Shown: positions 27,561 through 36,711 of the stretch, in pieces | Position numbering within the stretch: the first letter of the stretch is position 1 | Layout: the number at the start of each line of letters is the position of its first letter | Source: Montanilutibacter psychrotolerans | GTDB taxonomy: Bacteria > Pseudomonadota > Gammaproteobacteria > Xanthomonadales > Xanthomonadaceae | NCBI RefSeq assembly: GCF_003719825.1 | Contig: NZ_RIBS01000013.1 | Location: 1 to 47,831 of the forward strand | Direction of reading: 5' to 3' | DNA length: 47,831 nt | Program-made: the position numbers and the translations under genes | The notes under the pieces: model-generated | What the model saw: only the letters and a program-made list of their open reading frames with translations | Told to the model about the DNA's origin: nothing | Databases searched by the model: none

Positions 27561-27995
27561 ATGATCCGTCACCTCACCCTTGCCCTCCTGTGCCTGGCCA
27601 TGACCACCGCCTGCAGCAGCGCTGGCAGCAACACCGGCAAGACGCCCGGCGACGGCGCCGCCAGCGGCACCGATGCCCCGGGCGTTCGCCAGGTCGTGCC
27701 CGGACAGCCGATCGACATGGTCCCCGGCGACCGCGTCGGCCTGCCCGACCATTCCACGCTGCGCTATGTCGAGGTCGAATCCGATTCGCGCTGCCCGCCA
27801 GGCGTGCAGTGCATCCAGGCCGGCGAAGCGCGACTGCAGTTCGAACTCACGCGTGCCGGCGCCGCGGCCGAGCGCGCGGTCGTGGTCAGCGGCAAACCGA
27901 CGCCGACCCGCCTGGGCGCCTGGAACCTGCACCTGCTGGCACTGGATTTCAGCGACGCCCCCAAAGCCACGCTGCGGATCGACGGCGCGCCCTGA
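27561..27995 (+). CDS. Small lipoprotein of unknown function
   Basis: 144 residues. The signal MIRHLTLALLCLAMTTAC ends in a lipobox-like TTAC (Cys18), then a Gly/Ala/Thr-rich linker. The mature part has the pattern VGLPDHSTLRYVEVESDSRCPPGVQC, in which two Cys about six residues apart may form a disulfide; this pattern is frequent in small periplasmic proteins annotated only as hypothetical. GGAG lies seven bases before the ATG. It follows the histidine phosphatase lipoprotein by 31 bases and is probably in the same unit. Function not known. Confidence 0.85.
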   Translation: MIRHLTLALLCLAMTTACSSAGSNTGKTPGDGAASGTDAPGVRQVVPGQPIDMVPGDRVGLPDHSTLRYVEVESDSRCPPGVQCIQAGEARLQFELTRAGAAAERAVVVSGKPTPTRLGAWNLHLLALDFSDAPKATLRIDGAP

Positions 27996-28125
27996 ATTCG
28001 ACAGCGCATCCGGGCCGCGCATCCCGGCAATGGAATGCACGGCATCGCAACAGCCCGTTGCACCCCCGCGCCACCGTGGCGGCGCGGGCCATGACAAGCT
28101 GGCCTTCCCCGCCCGGAGGCTGCCC

Positions 28126-28986
28126 ATGACCACGATCATCACCCCACGCGTGCACGACCTCGGCGGCTTCCAGGTCCGTCGCGCGGTGCCCAGCGTGCAG
28201 GCACGCAGCGTCGGACCGTTCGTGTTCGTCGACCACATGGGACCGGCGCTGTTCGAGCCCGACCACGGCATCGATGTCCGCCCCCATCCGCACATCGGCC
28301 TGGCCACGGTGACCTTCCTGTGGGCCGGCACGATCACCCACCGCGACACCCTCGGCAGCGTCCAGGACATCCAACCCGGCGACGTGAACTGGATGACCGC
28401 CGGCCGCGGCATCGCCCATTCCGAGCGCACCCCGACCCTGCTGCGCGCGGGTCACCACCCCTTGCATGGCATGCAGACCTGGGTCGCACTGCCGCGTGGC
28501 GACGAGGAGATCGCGCCCGAGTTCCACCACCACCCGGCCGCGACGCTGCCGCAGCGGCGCCACGCTGGCAGCTGGCTGCGCGTGGTGGCCGGGCGCGGCT
28601 ACGGCGAGGAATCGCCGGTGCGGGTGTTCGCCGACACGCTGTTCGTCGCGATCGACCTCGATCCAGACGCCGAGCTGGCCCTGGACGACAGCCACGTGCA
28701 GCGCGCGCTCTACCTGCTGGAGGGCGTGGCCCAGCTCGACGGGGCCGACCTGCCCGTGCAGCACCTGGTGGTTCTCGACCCCGGCACCCGACCGCGGCTG
28801 CGCGCCCGCACGGCGGTCAAGGCCATGCTGCTGGGGGGCGAACCGCTGGACGGTCATCGCCATCTCTGGTGGAACTTCGTGTCCAGCTCGAAGGAGCGGA
28901 TCGAACAGGCCAAGCTGGACTGGGAAGCCGACAGCTTCGGCACGATCCCGGGCGAGCACGAGCGGATTCCGCTGCCCGGAACCTGA
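28126..28986 (+). CDS. Pirin family protein (bicupin)
   Basis: 286 residues. Metal-site residues of the N-terminal cupin are visible in VRPHPHIGLATVTFLWAG and in GRGIAHSERTP. PLHGMQTWVALPRG and the C-terminal cupin (VVAGRGYGEESPVRVFADTLF) match pirins. Bacterial pirins bind Fe(II) or other metals; some have quercetinase activity, others interact with metabolic enzymes. A GGAGG sits nearby (28114-28118). A second pirin is encoded 750 bases away on the opposite strand, of a different subgroup. The precise role is unknown. Confidence 0.93.
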   Translation: MTTIITPRVHDLGGFQVRRAVPSVQARSVGPFVFVDHMGPALFEPDHGIDVRPHPHIGLATVTFLWAGTITHRDTLGSVQDIQPGDVNWMTAGRGIAHSERTPTLLRAGHHPLHGMQTWVALPRGDEEIAPEFHHHPAATLPQRRHAGSWLRVVAGRGYGEESPVRVFADTLFVAIDLDPDAELALDDSHVQRALYLLEGVAQLDGADLPVQHLVVLDPGTRPRLRARTAVKAMLLGGEPLDGHRHLWWNFVSSSKERIEQAKLDWEADSFGTIPGEHERIPLPGT

Positions 28987-29009
28987 ATCCGCACCGGTTT
29001 CGAGATCAT

Positions 29010-29038
29010 TTGTCAATCCCCGAAAACTGTTTTATGGT
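29010..29038 (+). promoter_or_regulatory. Promoter of the small secreted-protein gene
   Basis: TTGTCA (29010-29015, five of six) and TATGGT (29033-29038, four of six) are 17 bases apart in a locally AT-richer patch. The start site would fall near 29045, about 40 bases before the ATG at 29086, which is preceded by AGGGGGG. Confidence 0.55.
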
Positions 29039-29085
29039 CGAGCCGGGACTTCTCTCCCAGAACGACCGCTACAGGGGGGCGATCG

Positions 29086-29568
29086 ATGAAAAAGCCAGCA
29101 TCTTGCACGCACAATGCTCTGCGTTACCTGCCCGTTCTGGGCGCGCTTCTGCTCATCGGGGCAGCCAACGCGCAGGACGCCGGCTCTTGTCCACAGCTTC
29201 CGGTCGACTCCACGTTGGCCTGGGAACACCGTGGAACCGGCGATGCCGACTTCTGCCGGGCCTTGCGCGCCGACGGTACTGAGGCATTCGGGATGTACAT
29301 CTCACCCAAGCCGTCGTTCGAACCCAAGCGAGGCAACAGCAAGGAAACCACGCAGATCGGCGGGCAGCCGGTGACGTGGTACAGCTCCGAGATCGCAGGA
29401 AGCGAAACGCTGGTCGCACGCGAAACGCTCCTGCCGCTGCGCGATGGACGTACCGCGCACATCTGGGTGCAGGCGCCGTCGCAGGAAGCTCTCAACGCCA
29501 CGCTCGGCGAAACGCAGAACCTGCGCTTCGGCCCGGCCTCGGCGGATACCCAGGTGGCGGGTCAGTAA
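29086..29568 (+). CDS. Small secreted protein of unknown function
   Basis: 160 residues. A Sec signal peptide is clear: MKKPASC, then LRYLPVLGALLLIGAANAQ with cleavage after ANA (about residue 28). The mature ~130 residues include two Cys (SCPQL and DFCRAL) that may form a disulfide and a basic-acidic linker (KPSFEPKRGNSKETTQ). No family recognised. It has its own promoter and terminator, so it is a one-gene unit between two pirin genes. Confidence 0.85.
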   Translation: MKKPASCTHNALRYLPVLGALLLIGAANAQDAGSCPQLPVDSTLAWEHRGTGDADFCRALRADGTEAFGMYISPKPSFEPKRGNSKETTQIGGQPVTWYSSEIAGSETLVARETLLPLRDGRTAHIWVQAPSQEALNATLGETQNLRFGPASADTQVAGQ

Positions 29569-29652
29569 TCCCGCGCCAACCGGCACACGGAACCGCCGCA
29601 TCGGCAGCGCTGCATCAAGGGCGATGAATCAGGAGCGGCACCGCAGGACACG

Positions 29653-29690
29653 AAAGGCCACGTCGCAGGACGTGGCCTTTCTGCTTTCTG
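29653..29690. terminator. Intrinsic terminator, possibly bidirectional
   Basis: AAAGGCCACGTC (29653-29664) and GACGTGGCCTTT (29669-29680) form a perfect 12-bp stem with a GCAG loop, followed by CTGCTTTCTG. It lies between the convergent secreted-protein and pirin genes and could serve both, as the stem begins with AAA and ends with TTT. Confidence 0.85.
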
Positions 29691-29736
29691 CTCACCGGCA
29701 ACTCCAGATGGCATGCCCCAACGGCATGCCACCGCT

Positions 29737-30615
29737 TCAGAAGCGCCCTTCCTGGAAGTCGACGAACGCCTGCATGATCTGCTCACGGGTGTTCATGACG
29801 AACGGCCCGTGCCGCGCGATCGGCTCGCGCAGCGGGCGCCCGGCCACGACGATCAACCGCGCACCGGCATCGCCGCCGCGGATGCGCAGCACGTCGCCGC
29901 CGCCGAGCACGGCCAGCTCCTGGGCGTCCAGGGGACGCGCTTCGTCGTCGGCACCCAGCACCGCACCGCCCTCGAACACGTAGGCGAACGCGTTGTGCCC
30001 CTCGGGCAGCGCAACGTCCCAGGTCGCACCCGCGGCCAGCTCGACGTCCAGGTACATCGGCTCGGTCGCTGCCGATGCGGCGCCGTCGGCATACACCGGG
30101 CCAATGGCATCCCCCACGCGCCCGGCAATCAGCTTGACGTGCACGCCCGCGGCGGGATCGAGGCGGGTGATGCGGTCGGGCGCGAACTCCTGGTAGCGCG
30201 GCTCGCTCATCTTGTCGCGCGCCGGCAGGTTCACCCACAGCTGGAAGCCCCGCATGCGGCCCTCGTGCTGCTCGGGCATTTCCGAATGAACCAGGCCGCG
30301 GCCGGCGGTCATCCACTGCACGCTGCCAGGCACCAGCACGCCTTCGTTGCCGTGGTTGTCCTTGTGCCGCATGCGACCGTCGAGCATGTAGGTGACGGTC
30401 TCGAAGCCGCGGTGCGGGTGCTCGGGAAAGCCGGCCAGATAGTCCTCGGGACGATCGGTGCCGAACTCGTCGAGCATCAGGAACGGATCGAGGTCCGGCA
30501 GCTGGGGGGTGCCGATCACCCGGGTGAGGCGCACACCGGCGCCGTCGGACGCGGGCATGCCGCGCAGCTTGCGGGCGACGCGGGCGTAATGGACGGTGGT
30601 ATCGGTGGTGGCCAT
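29737..30615 (-). CDS. Pirin family protein (quercetinase-like bicupin)
   Basis: 292 residues from MATTDTTVHYARV. The N-terminal cupin has the metal-binding pattern FPEHPHRGFETVTYMLDG, RMRHKDNHGNEG and AGRGLVHSEMPEQ. The C-terminus ends GPFVMNTREQIMQAFVDFQ, a conserved tail of many bacterial pirins annotated as putative quercetin 2,3-dioxygenases. Longer in-frame starts upstream lack similarity. It differs in subgroup from the pirin at 28126-28986, so the two are not a recent duplication. Confidence 0.93.
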   Translation of the reverse strand: MATTDTTVHYARVARKLRGMPASDGAGVRLTRVIGTPQLPDLDPFLMLDEFGTDRPEDYLAGFPEHPHRGFETVTYMLDGRMRHKDNHGNEGVLVPGSVQWMTAGRGLVHSEMPEQHEGRMRGFQLWVNLPARDKMSEPRYQEFAPDRITRLDPAAGVHVKLIAGRVGDAIGPVYADGAASAATEPMYLDVELAAGATWDVALPEGHNAFAYVFEGGAVLGADDEARPLDAQELAVLGGGDVLRIRGGDAGARLIVVAGRPLREPIARHGPFVMNTREQIMQAFVDFQEGRF

Positions 30616-30813
30616 CGACGTGCTCCGGGCGTTTCGCGTCGGATCGACGCCAGAACAGGATGGCAGCGGCCCCGATTTTATCGAGCCGTCGCGTCGGAAG
30701 TGATTGTTCTGTATTTGCGCGTAATCAAGAATTAACTGACTGATTACCAATGAATTCACATCCACCCGCCGGCCCGGCGGAGCGGCTTCGGCCCCGATGG
30801 AATCGCCAGCGGA

Positions 30814-30989
30814 CGTAGGATGGGTTGAGCGCAGCGATACCCATCAATCGGGGTTTCAGGCGCGAGCAAAGGCGGCAACCCTGGCAAATGCGAAGCTGGC
30901 AGGTCGATCTGCCCCACCCTCGGGATTGCCGTTGGCGCACCAGTCGCGGTGGCGTGCGATGGGTATCGCTACGCTCAACCCATCCTACG
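30814..30989. repeat. Long inverted repeat element (REPIN/MITE-like)
   Basis: The 32-base arm at 30814-30845 (starting CGTAGGATGGGTTGAGCGCA) and the arm at 30958-30989 (ending CAACCCATCCTACG) are reverse complements with one mismatch, 112 bases apart. The GTAGGATGGGT...ACCCATC type is a dispersed repeat in many Proteobacterial genomes. The pair with a short non-coding middle looks like a mobile REP doublet. It fills the 460-base gap between the pirin start and the methyltransferase stop; no gene is seen there. Confidence 0.8.
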
Positions 30990-31078
30990 CGGCTACGAGG
31001 CTGCGCTTGCACCCGGACGATGCGCTTGGGTTGCCCCGAGACAACCCGAGACGGCCGGGGTTGCCAGGCTGCGCAGCG

Positions 31079-31669
31079 CTAGCGCTGACGGGAATACACG
31101 TACACCGTCGCCGGCGGGACGTTGCGCAGGACGCGCTTGCCGCGGCGCACTTCCAGGCCGAGATCGCGTGCCACCACATCGGCAACCGGGCTGGCGGGGC
31201 CGTAGGTGAATTGCACGAACACGCCGTCGTCGCGCATGCACGCGAAGGCCGCCGTGAGGATGTCGCGCTGCAGTGCGTGCGGCATCGTCAGCAACCCCAG
31301 GCCCGAGACCACGGCGTCCGCCGGACCGTCGTCCAGGTAACCATCCTGCGCGATCAGCTGCGGCAGCGAGCGTGCATCGCCCAGCAGTACCCGCACGTCC
31401 GGAAAACTGACATGCAGGTGCGCGTGCAGTTCCTCGTTGAGTTCCAGCACCAGCAACGCGTCGTCTTCGATGCCCGATTCCAGCAGCACGCGGGTGATCG
31501 CGCCGGTGCCTCCGCCCAGCTCGATCACGCGGCGTGCGTGCTCGGGCAGCTCGGCGAACATCGCCTCGGCCAGTTCAACGCTGGATGGTGCCACCGCCGC
31601 GGTGCGCAACGGGTTTTTCAGCCACTGCAGGAAGAACGCCCAACCACTGGGCTTTTTGTGCTTGCTCAT
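31079..31669 (-). CDS. SAM-dependent methyltransferase, PmtA/KsgA-like
   Basis: 196 residues from MSKHKKPSG. The stretch [20 protein letters not shown] followed by [19 protein letters not shown] (SAM motif I) is characteristic of Rhodobacter-type phosphatidylethanolamine N-methyltransferases and the rRNA dimethylase-like family they resemble. [10 protein letters not shown] is motif II/III and [11 protein letters not shown] replaces the usual NLPY-type motif IV. The start overlaps the rlmKL stop as ATGA, so the two are translated together. The role is either phospholipid N-methylation (making phosphatidylcholine or intermediates) or an unassigned methylation; I lean to the first on the N-terminal motif. 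Confidence 0.85.
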   Translation of the reverse strand: MSKHKKPSGWAFFLQWLKNPLRTAAVAPSSVELAEAMFAELPEHARRVIELGGGTGAITRVLLESGIEDDALLVLELNEELHAHLHVSFPDVRVLLGDARSLPQLIAQDGYLDDGPADAVVSGLGLLTMPHALQRDILTAAFACMRDDGVFVQFTYGPASPVADVVARDLGLEVRRGKRVLRNVPPATVYVYSRQR

Positions 31670-33930
31670 GCGGTAGGACGGCCTTGTTCGAGTCGGCGCA
31701 GGCGCCAGCAACGGTGGATGCGCTGGTCGCGGGCGAAATCCGGCGGCACCGTCTGCGCGCTGATCTCCACGCATTCGGCGAAACCCGCGATGGCCGCGTC
31801 ATCCATGCGGAATCGGCGGAAGTTGTTCGAAAAATACAGCACGCCGTCGCGCGCCAGGCGCGCCACGGCGGCGCGCAGCAGGCGCACGTGTTCGCCTTGC
31901 ACGTCGAAGTCGTCGGCCCGCTTGGAATTGGAGAACGTCGGCGGATCGCAGAACACCAGGTCGTACTCGCCACGATCCTCCTCGAGCCAGCTCACCGCAT
32001 CGGCCTGTACCAGCCGATGGCGGGCGCCACCGATGCCGTTCGCCTGCAGGTTGTCCGAACACCATTGCAGGTATGTGGCGGACAGATCGACGGTGGTGGT
32101 CTGGCGCGCACGACCGACCGCGGCGTGCACGGTGGCGGCGCCGGTGTAGCCGAACAGGTTGAGGAAGCGCGTGTCCTCGGCTTCGGCGGCGATGCGCAGG
32201 CGCATCGGGCGGTGGTCGAGAAAGAGACCGGTGTCGAGATAGTCGAACAGGTTCACGCGCAGGCGCGCGTCGCCTTCGCGCACCACCACGAACTCGCCGC
32301 GCTGGTCGAAGCGGCCGTACTTGCTGCCGCCCTTGCCCTTGGCGCGCGTCTTCAACGCGATCTGTTCGCGCGGAACCTCGAACACCTCGCGCGCCGCGGC
32401 GATCAGTTCGCCCAGGCGACGGCGCTGCGTCTCCTCGGGAATCTCCGCCGGCGCGGCGTACTCCTGCACGTGCAGGTAGCGGCGCGGCACGGCCTCGTCG
32501 GTTTCGTAGACGTCGACCGCCGCGGCGTACTCGGGCAGGTCGGCGTCGTAGGCGCGATAGCAGGCGATGCCCTCGCGCTCACGCCACGACTTGAGCTTGC
32601 GCAGGTTCTTGCGCAGGCGATTGGCGACCATCTGCGCGCCTTCGCCAAGCGCCGGCATCGGCTCGTCGCTGCGCTCGCGCTGAGGCGGCGCAATGGGATC
32701 GACCACGATCAACGTGCACTCGATCGCGCCGTTGAACAACTGGTACTTCTTGCTTGCGCGCAGGCCGGTGGCGTGCGCGAGTTCGGCATCTCCGCACAGC
32801 ACGCTCGCCCGCCATCCCGGCGCGATGGCGCGGATCGCGTTGCCCAGCGCTCGGTACAGCGCCGGATCGGCCGCCAGGCGCGCGTCGTAGGGTGGATTGC
32901 AGGCCACCAGCCCCCGCGGCGGCAGGTGTTGGCCGCTGTCGTCGGGATTGCCCAGGCCACGGAAGCGCGACGGTGCCGACGCGGCGTCGTCGGGAGTCCC
33001 GGCGCTTGCGCCATCGGTGGTGATGAAGTGCTCGGGCAGTGCGCGCACGTCGCGCGCATCAAGGTAGATCGCCTCGCGCACGCCAGCGACGGCGGCGTTC
33101 TCGCGCGCGGCACGCACCGCATGGGGATCGAGATCGCTGCCATGGAACACCGGACGCAGGTTGGCGCGGCCCACGGTCTCGCGCTCACGCGCCTGATCGC
33201 ACAGCGCCTGCCATTGCGCCTGATCGAAACCACGCCAGCGTGTCGGCAGTCGACGACCAAGGCGCAGCAGGCCGGGAGCGACATCGGCGGCCATCAGCGC
33301 GCCTTCGATCAGCAGCGTCCCGCTGCCGCACATCGGGTCGAGCAATGCGCCGCCCTCGGCGTACAGCTTGGGCCACTGGCCGCGCAACAGCACGGCAGCG
33401 GCCAGGTTCTCCTTGAGCGGTGCCTCGCCCTGGGTTTCGCGCCAGCCACGGCGGTGCAGCGGGCCACCGCCCAGGTCGATCGACACGATGGCCTTGCCCT
33501 TGCGCACCACCAGGTTGATGCGCAGGTCCGGCGCTTCGACATCGACGTCCGGCCGCGCGCCGGTGCGCGCGCGCATCACGTCGACCACGCCGTCCTTGAC
33601 GCGCTGCGCGGCATAGCGCGCATGCGTGATCGCCTCGCCCGAGACGTGCGCGTCGACGGCGATGGTGTGATGGCCCTCGAGGTGCGCCGGCCAGTCGATC
33701 GCGGCGACGCCGGCGTACAGCGCGTGCTCGTCGGGGCAGTCGAACTCGCTGATCGGCCACAGCACGCGGCTGGCCAGGCGCGACCACAACACCGCGCGCT
33801 GCGCGTCGGCGAGGGTGCCGTCGGCGTTGGCACCGGCCATCGCCGCGGTTGCCTTGGCGCAACCCAGTGCGATCAGCTCGTCGGCAAGCAGGTATTCCAG
33901 GCCCTTGCCGCAACTGGCGAAGAACTTCAT
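31666..33930 (-). CDS. rlmL: 23S rRNA m2G2445 / m7G2069 methyltransferase
   Basis: 754 residues, a fused two-domain enzyme (RlmKL). The N-terminal THUMP domain ([19 protein letters not shown]) leads to the RlmL catalytic part with [17 protein letters not shown] for SAM binding and CNPPYDARL as the catalytic NPPY. The C-terminal RlmK half has [30 protein letters not shown] and the catalytic [12 protein letters not shown]. It modifies two guanines in domains IV and V of 23S rRNA during 50S assembly. It overlaps the hydrolase gene upstream and the methyltransferase gene downstream by four bases each, giving a coupled three-gene string. Confidence 0.97.
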   Translation of the reverse strand: MKFFASCGKGLEYLLADELIALGCAKATAAMAGANADGTLADAQRAVLWSRLASRVLWPISEFDCPDEHALYAGVAAIDWPAHLEGHHTIAVDAHVSGEAITHARYAAQRVKDGVVDVMRARTGARPDVDVEAPDLRINLVVRKGKAIVSIDLGGGPLHRRGWRETQGEAPLKENLAAAVLLRGQWPKLYAEGGALLDPMCGSGTLLIEGALMAADVAPGLLRLGRRLPTRWRGFDQAQWQALCDQARERETVGRANLRPVFHGSDLDPHAVRAARENAAVAGVREAIYLDARDVRALPEHFITTDGASAGTPDDAASAPSRFRGLGNPDDSGQHLPPRGLVACNPPYDARLAADPALYRALGNAIRAIAPGWRASVLCGDAELAHATGLRASKKYQLFNGAIECTLIVVDPIAPPQRERSDEPMPALGEGAQMVANRLRKNLRKLKSWREREGIACYRAYDADLPEYAAAVDVYETDEAVPRRYLHVQEYAAPAEIPEETQRRRLGELIAAAREVFEVPREQIALKTRAKGKGGSKYGRFDQRGEFVVVREGDARLRVNLFDYLDTGLFLDHRPMRLRIAAEAEDTRFLNLFGYTGAATVHAAVGRARQTTTVDLSATYLQWCSDNLQANGIGGARHRLVQADAVSWLEEDRGEYDLVFCDPPTFSNSKRADDFDVQGEHVRLLRAAVARLARDGVLYFSNNFRRFRMDDAAIAGFAECVEISAQTVPPDFARDQRIHRCWRLRRLEQGRPTA

Positions 33931-34490
33931 CGGGCAGCTCCCTGCGAAAGGCCGTCAAGCAGCGCGGCGAACGCATCGACGCTGGCCTGCACGTTGTCGG
34001 AAAGGCGGTGGCTGTCGTCGACCAGCAGCACTCGCGCACGGCGTGGGCGCGCCCACTCGACCACGTCCGCGGCCGGGATGAGTTCGTCGTCCCAGCCGTG
34101 GACGATGCTGGTCGGCACCGCGGCGGCGTCCAGGCGCGGCGCCGGCCCCATGGCGATGGGAGGCGCCATCAGGAACAGTCCCGCCACCGGCACCTGCAAC
34201 GACACGCGCGCGCTGATCCAGGCGCCCAGGCTGGAGCCAGCCAACACCAGCGGTCCGCGCGCGGCGGCCTGCGTGGCCAGCCCGAGCAGGCGCTGCAGGC
34301 GGGTGGGCACGTCGCCCAGGTCGCTGACCTCGCGACAGGCATCCAGGTCGGTGTAGTCGGGACGTTCGTGGCTCCAACCCAGGCGCTGCGCGACCTCGGC
34401 CAGGGCGGTGACCTTGGTGGCGTCGGGGCCGCTCTCGAAGCCATGGGAAAGGATGCAGTGTCCGCGGGTCGTCATCGTTGTCTCGGTCAT
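33927..34490 (-). CDS. YqiA-like alpha/beta hydrolase
   Basis: 187 residues. A single-domain alpha/beta hydrolase: [14 protein letters not shown] holds the oxyanion region, LAGSSLGAW the nucleophile Ser elbow, HGWDDELIP the acid Asp, and [11 protein letters not shown] the catalytic His. The layout matches the YqiA/UPF0227 esterases, whose substrates are unclear; YqiA hydrolyses short acyl esters and palmitoyl-CoA. An alternative start is the internal ATG at 34475. The stop overlaps the rlmKL start as ATGA, and the MOSC gene ends 14 bases upstream. Confidence 0.85.
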   Translation of the reverse strand: MTETTMTTRGHCILSHGFESGPDATKVTALAEVAQRLGWSHERPDYTDLDACREVSDLGDVPTRLQRLLGLATQAAARGPLVLAGSSLGAWISARVSLQVPVAGLFLMAPPIAMGPAPRLDAAAVPTSIVHGWDDELIPAADVVEWARPRRARVLLVDDSHRLSDNVQASVDAFAALLDGLSQGAAR

Positions 34491-34503
34491 TCGGTGAAGG
34501 CGA

Positions 34504-35004
34504 TCAGTCGGTCACGACGACAAGTGCGTCGCCGCGACGGAACGTGCCGCCTTCGAGGATGCGCGCACACAGGCCACCGTGGCCGCGCATCGCGTTGTAA
34601 CCACCGGGCCCCAGCGCGGCTTCCATCATCGAGCACGGATCGCAGGGTTCGGTGCCTTCCAGCAGGACCTCGCCGATGCGAAAGCGCCTGCCGTTCAGCG
34701 CCACCAGCGGCAGGCCCGATACCACCACGTTGCGGCGCAGCAGCTGCGGCGCCACCGCGTCGAGCCCGGCCAAGGCCGCGATCACCGGCAGGTGCTCGGC
34801 CTGGATCAGGGTCACGCCGCGCTTGCCGCTGCCGCCGGCGTAGCGGTCGCCCTGCAGGCCACCGCCGGCAACGGCGATCGCCGCGTCCATCGCTTCGACC
34901 ACCTGGCCGCGCGCCGGTCTCACGCCGATCCACTCCACCCGGCCGGGTCGCGGCAACGTGGCCATCAGCTTGCCGAGTGCGGAATCGGCGGGGGGCAGTG
35001 TCAT
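34504..35004 (-). CDS. MOSC domain protein (YiiM-like)
   Basis: 166 residues. The start at 35004 (MTLPPADSALG) has GGAG six bases before it. Visible MOSC features are GLQGDRYAGGSGKRGVTLIQ and, in the sulfur-carrying region, LEGTEPCDPCSMMEAALG with a CxxC motif, then AMRGHGGLCARI. MOSC proteins bind the molybdenum cofactor and pass sulfur or reduce N-hydroxylated compounds (as YiiM does). It is divergent from ampD, whose start is 50 bases away, so the promoters overlap in that gap. Confidence 0.92.
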   Translation of the reverse strand: MTLPPADSALGKLMATLPRPGRVEWIGVRPARGQVVEAMDAAIAVAGGGLQGDRYAGGSGKRGVTLIQAEHLPVIAALAGLDAVAPQLLRRNVVVSGLPLVALNGRRFRIGEVLLEGTEPCDPCSMMEAALGPGGYNAMRGHGGLCARILEGGTFRRGDALVVVTD

Positions 35005-35054
35005 CGCTGGCTCCGATCCGGGCCCCAAGGGGCGTGAATGCTAGCATCCGGACC

Positions 35055-35630
35055 ATGTTGCCCGACCCGACACTCCCCTCCGTCCGCGTTGAACCGTTGC
35101 CCTACGAGACCCGGCTGGAAGCGCGTCCACTGTCGCAGGTCGACCTGGTGGTGATCCACTGCACCGAGTTGCCGGACATGGCCATGGCGCGGCGTTTCGG
35201 CGAGGAGGTGCTGTACCCCGCCTCGGGCACCGGCAACTGCGGCCACTTCTACATCGACCGCGACGGCAGCGTGCACCGCTATGTCGCCGTGGAGCGCGTC
35301 GCGCACCATACGCGGGGCTACAACCCGCGATCGGTCGGGATCGAGCTGGTCAACCGCGGTCGCTATCCCGACTGGCTGGCGGCCTCCCACCAGACCATGG
35401 ACGAGCCCTACACCGGCGCCCAGATCGCGGCACTGGAAACCCTGCTGCGCCATCTCCAGGCCACTTTGCCGACGCTGCGCTACATCGCCGGCCACGAGGA
35501 CCTGGACACCACCGAAGTGGACGCGACCGACGACCCCGGCCAGCGGGTGCGGCGCAAGCGTGACCCGGGGCCCTTGTTTCCGTGGCCGACCGTACTGCAG
35601 GCGGTGGCGCTGGAGCGGCTGGGGGCATAA
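35055..35630 (+). CDS. ampD: N-acetylmuramoyl-L-alanine amidase AmpD
   Basis: 191 residues, Amidase_2 fold, zinc enzyme, no signal peptide, so cytoplasmic. It splits anhydro-muropeptides in peptidoglycan recycling and so lowers the inducer of AmpR-type beta-lactamase control. VVIHCTELPD gives the first zinc His, HFYIDRDGSVHRYV and VAHHTRGYNPRSVGIELVNR follow with the conserved substrate Glu, and IAGHEDLDTTEVD and KRDPGPLFPW hold the later zinc ligands. The start at MLPDPTLPS was chosen as the first ATG after the divergent promoter gap; it gives the usual length. Confidence 0.93.
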   Translation: MLPDPTLPSVRVEPLPYETRLEARPLSQVDLVVIHCTELPDMAMARRFGEEVLYPASGTGNCGHFYIDRDGSVHRYVAVERVAHHTRGYNPRSVGIELVNRGRYPDWLAASHQTMDEPYTGAQIAALETLLRHLQATLPTLRYIAGHEDLDTTEVDATDDPGQRVRRKRDPGPLFPWPTVLQAVALERLGA

Positions 35631-35811
35631 CACCGGGCACCGTCGGGCGACTCTGAACGCCTCTCGCGGCCCTCGGCGCGCGGACGTGAACGGCTGGTGC
35701 CGCCCGCCCGGCGCTGGCGGCCCCATTCGGCCCCATCGCGGTACACCGCGCGCCTGTCCGGCCCTACCCCGCCGGTATACTCGCCGCCCTCGTCCCATGC
35801 GGTGTGCTGCC

Positions 35812-36708
35812 ATGACCTCCCCCGTCTCCGAGCTGATCGACCTGCTTTCGCTCGAACGTCTCGAGGACAACCTGTTCCGTGGTCAGAGCCGCGATATCGG
35901 CACCAAGTACGTCTTCGGCGGGCAGGTGCTCGGCCAGGCGTTGTCGGCCGCGCAGGCGACGATGGAAGAGCCGCGCAACGCCCACTCGCTGCACGCCTAC
36001 TTCCTCAAGGCCGGCGACATCGAGGCGCCAATCGTCTACCAGGTGGACCGCACCCGCGACGGCGGCAGCTTTTCGGTGCGCCGGGTCACGGCGATCCAGC
36101 ACGGCCAGCCGATCTTTTTCCTGGCCGCCTCGTTCCAGAAGGAAGAGGACGGCGGCGAACACCAGCTGTCGATGCCCGAAGTACCCAAGCCCGAGGACAT
36201 CGCGCCCGCGCCGGCGGTGCCCGAGGACGTTCTGGCGACGCTGCCGACCAAGGTGCAGCGCTGGCTGACCCGGCAAGGGCCGTTCGAGTTCCGCCACGTC
36301 TACCCGCGCGACGAGCTCAACCCGCCCAAGCGGCCGCCGTACCAGCAGGTCTGGTTCCGTCTCAGCGAGCCGGTCGGCGACGCGCCCGAACTTCACCGCG
36401 CGCTTCTGGCCTACGCGTCAGACTTCCACCTGTTGGGCACCGCCACGTTCCCGCACGGCATCAGCTACTACCAGCCCAACGTGCAGATGGCCTCGCTCGA
36501 CCATGCGCTGTGGTTCCACCGCGCATTCCGCGCCGACGACTGGCTGCTGTATTCGATCGACAGCCCGAGTGCGCAGGGCGGCCGTGGTCTGGCCCGGGCA
36601 CTGGTGTACGACCGTCACGGCCGTCTGGTGGCCAGCACCGCGCAGGAAGGCCTGATCCGCGTGGTCCAGGACGCCGCAGCGGCGGCGCACGTACCGGCGA
36701 AGGGTTGA
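35812..36708 (+). CDS. tesB: Acyl-CoA thioesterase II
   Basis: 298 residues, double-hotdog fold. It hydrolyses medium and long acyl-CoA to fatty acid and CoA in the cytoplasm. DNLFRGQSRDIGTKYVFGGQ then QALSAAQATM opens the first hotdog; LASLDHALWFHRAFRADDW-type sequence near residue 230 (MASLDHALWFHR) holds the catalytic Asp and is followed by the SPSAQGGRGLARALVYDRHG motif with the Gln/Ser-Thr residues of TesB. The nearer ATG (35812) is favoured over one 16 bases upstream in another reading. The next gene starts three bases after its stop. Confidence 0.96.
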   Translation: MTSPVSELIDLLSLERLEDNLFRGQSRDIGTKYVFGGQVLGQALSAAQATMEEPRNAHSLHAYFLKAGDIEAPIVYQVDRTRDGGSFSVRRVTAIQHGQPIFFLAASFQKEEDGGEHQLSMPEVPKPEDIAPAPAVPEDVLATLPTKVQRWLTRQGPFEFRHVYPRDELNPPKRPPYQQVWFRLSEPVGDAPELHRALLAYASDFHLLGTATFPHGISYYQPNVQMASLDHALWFHRAFRADDWLLYSIDSPSAQGGRGLARALVYDRHGRLVASTAQEGLIRVVQDAAAAAHVPAKG

Positions 36709-36711
36709 TCG

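Noticed and set aside
30797..34356. Plus-strand frames of 450 and 940 residues
   Set aside because: Antisense to the methyltransferase and rlmKL genes, with His/Arg/Ala-rich shadow sequences; the first also runs through the long inverted repeat.
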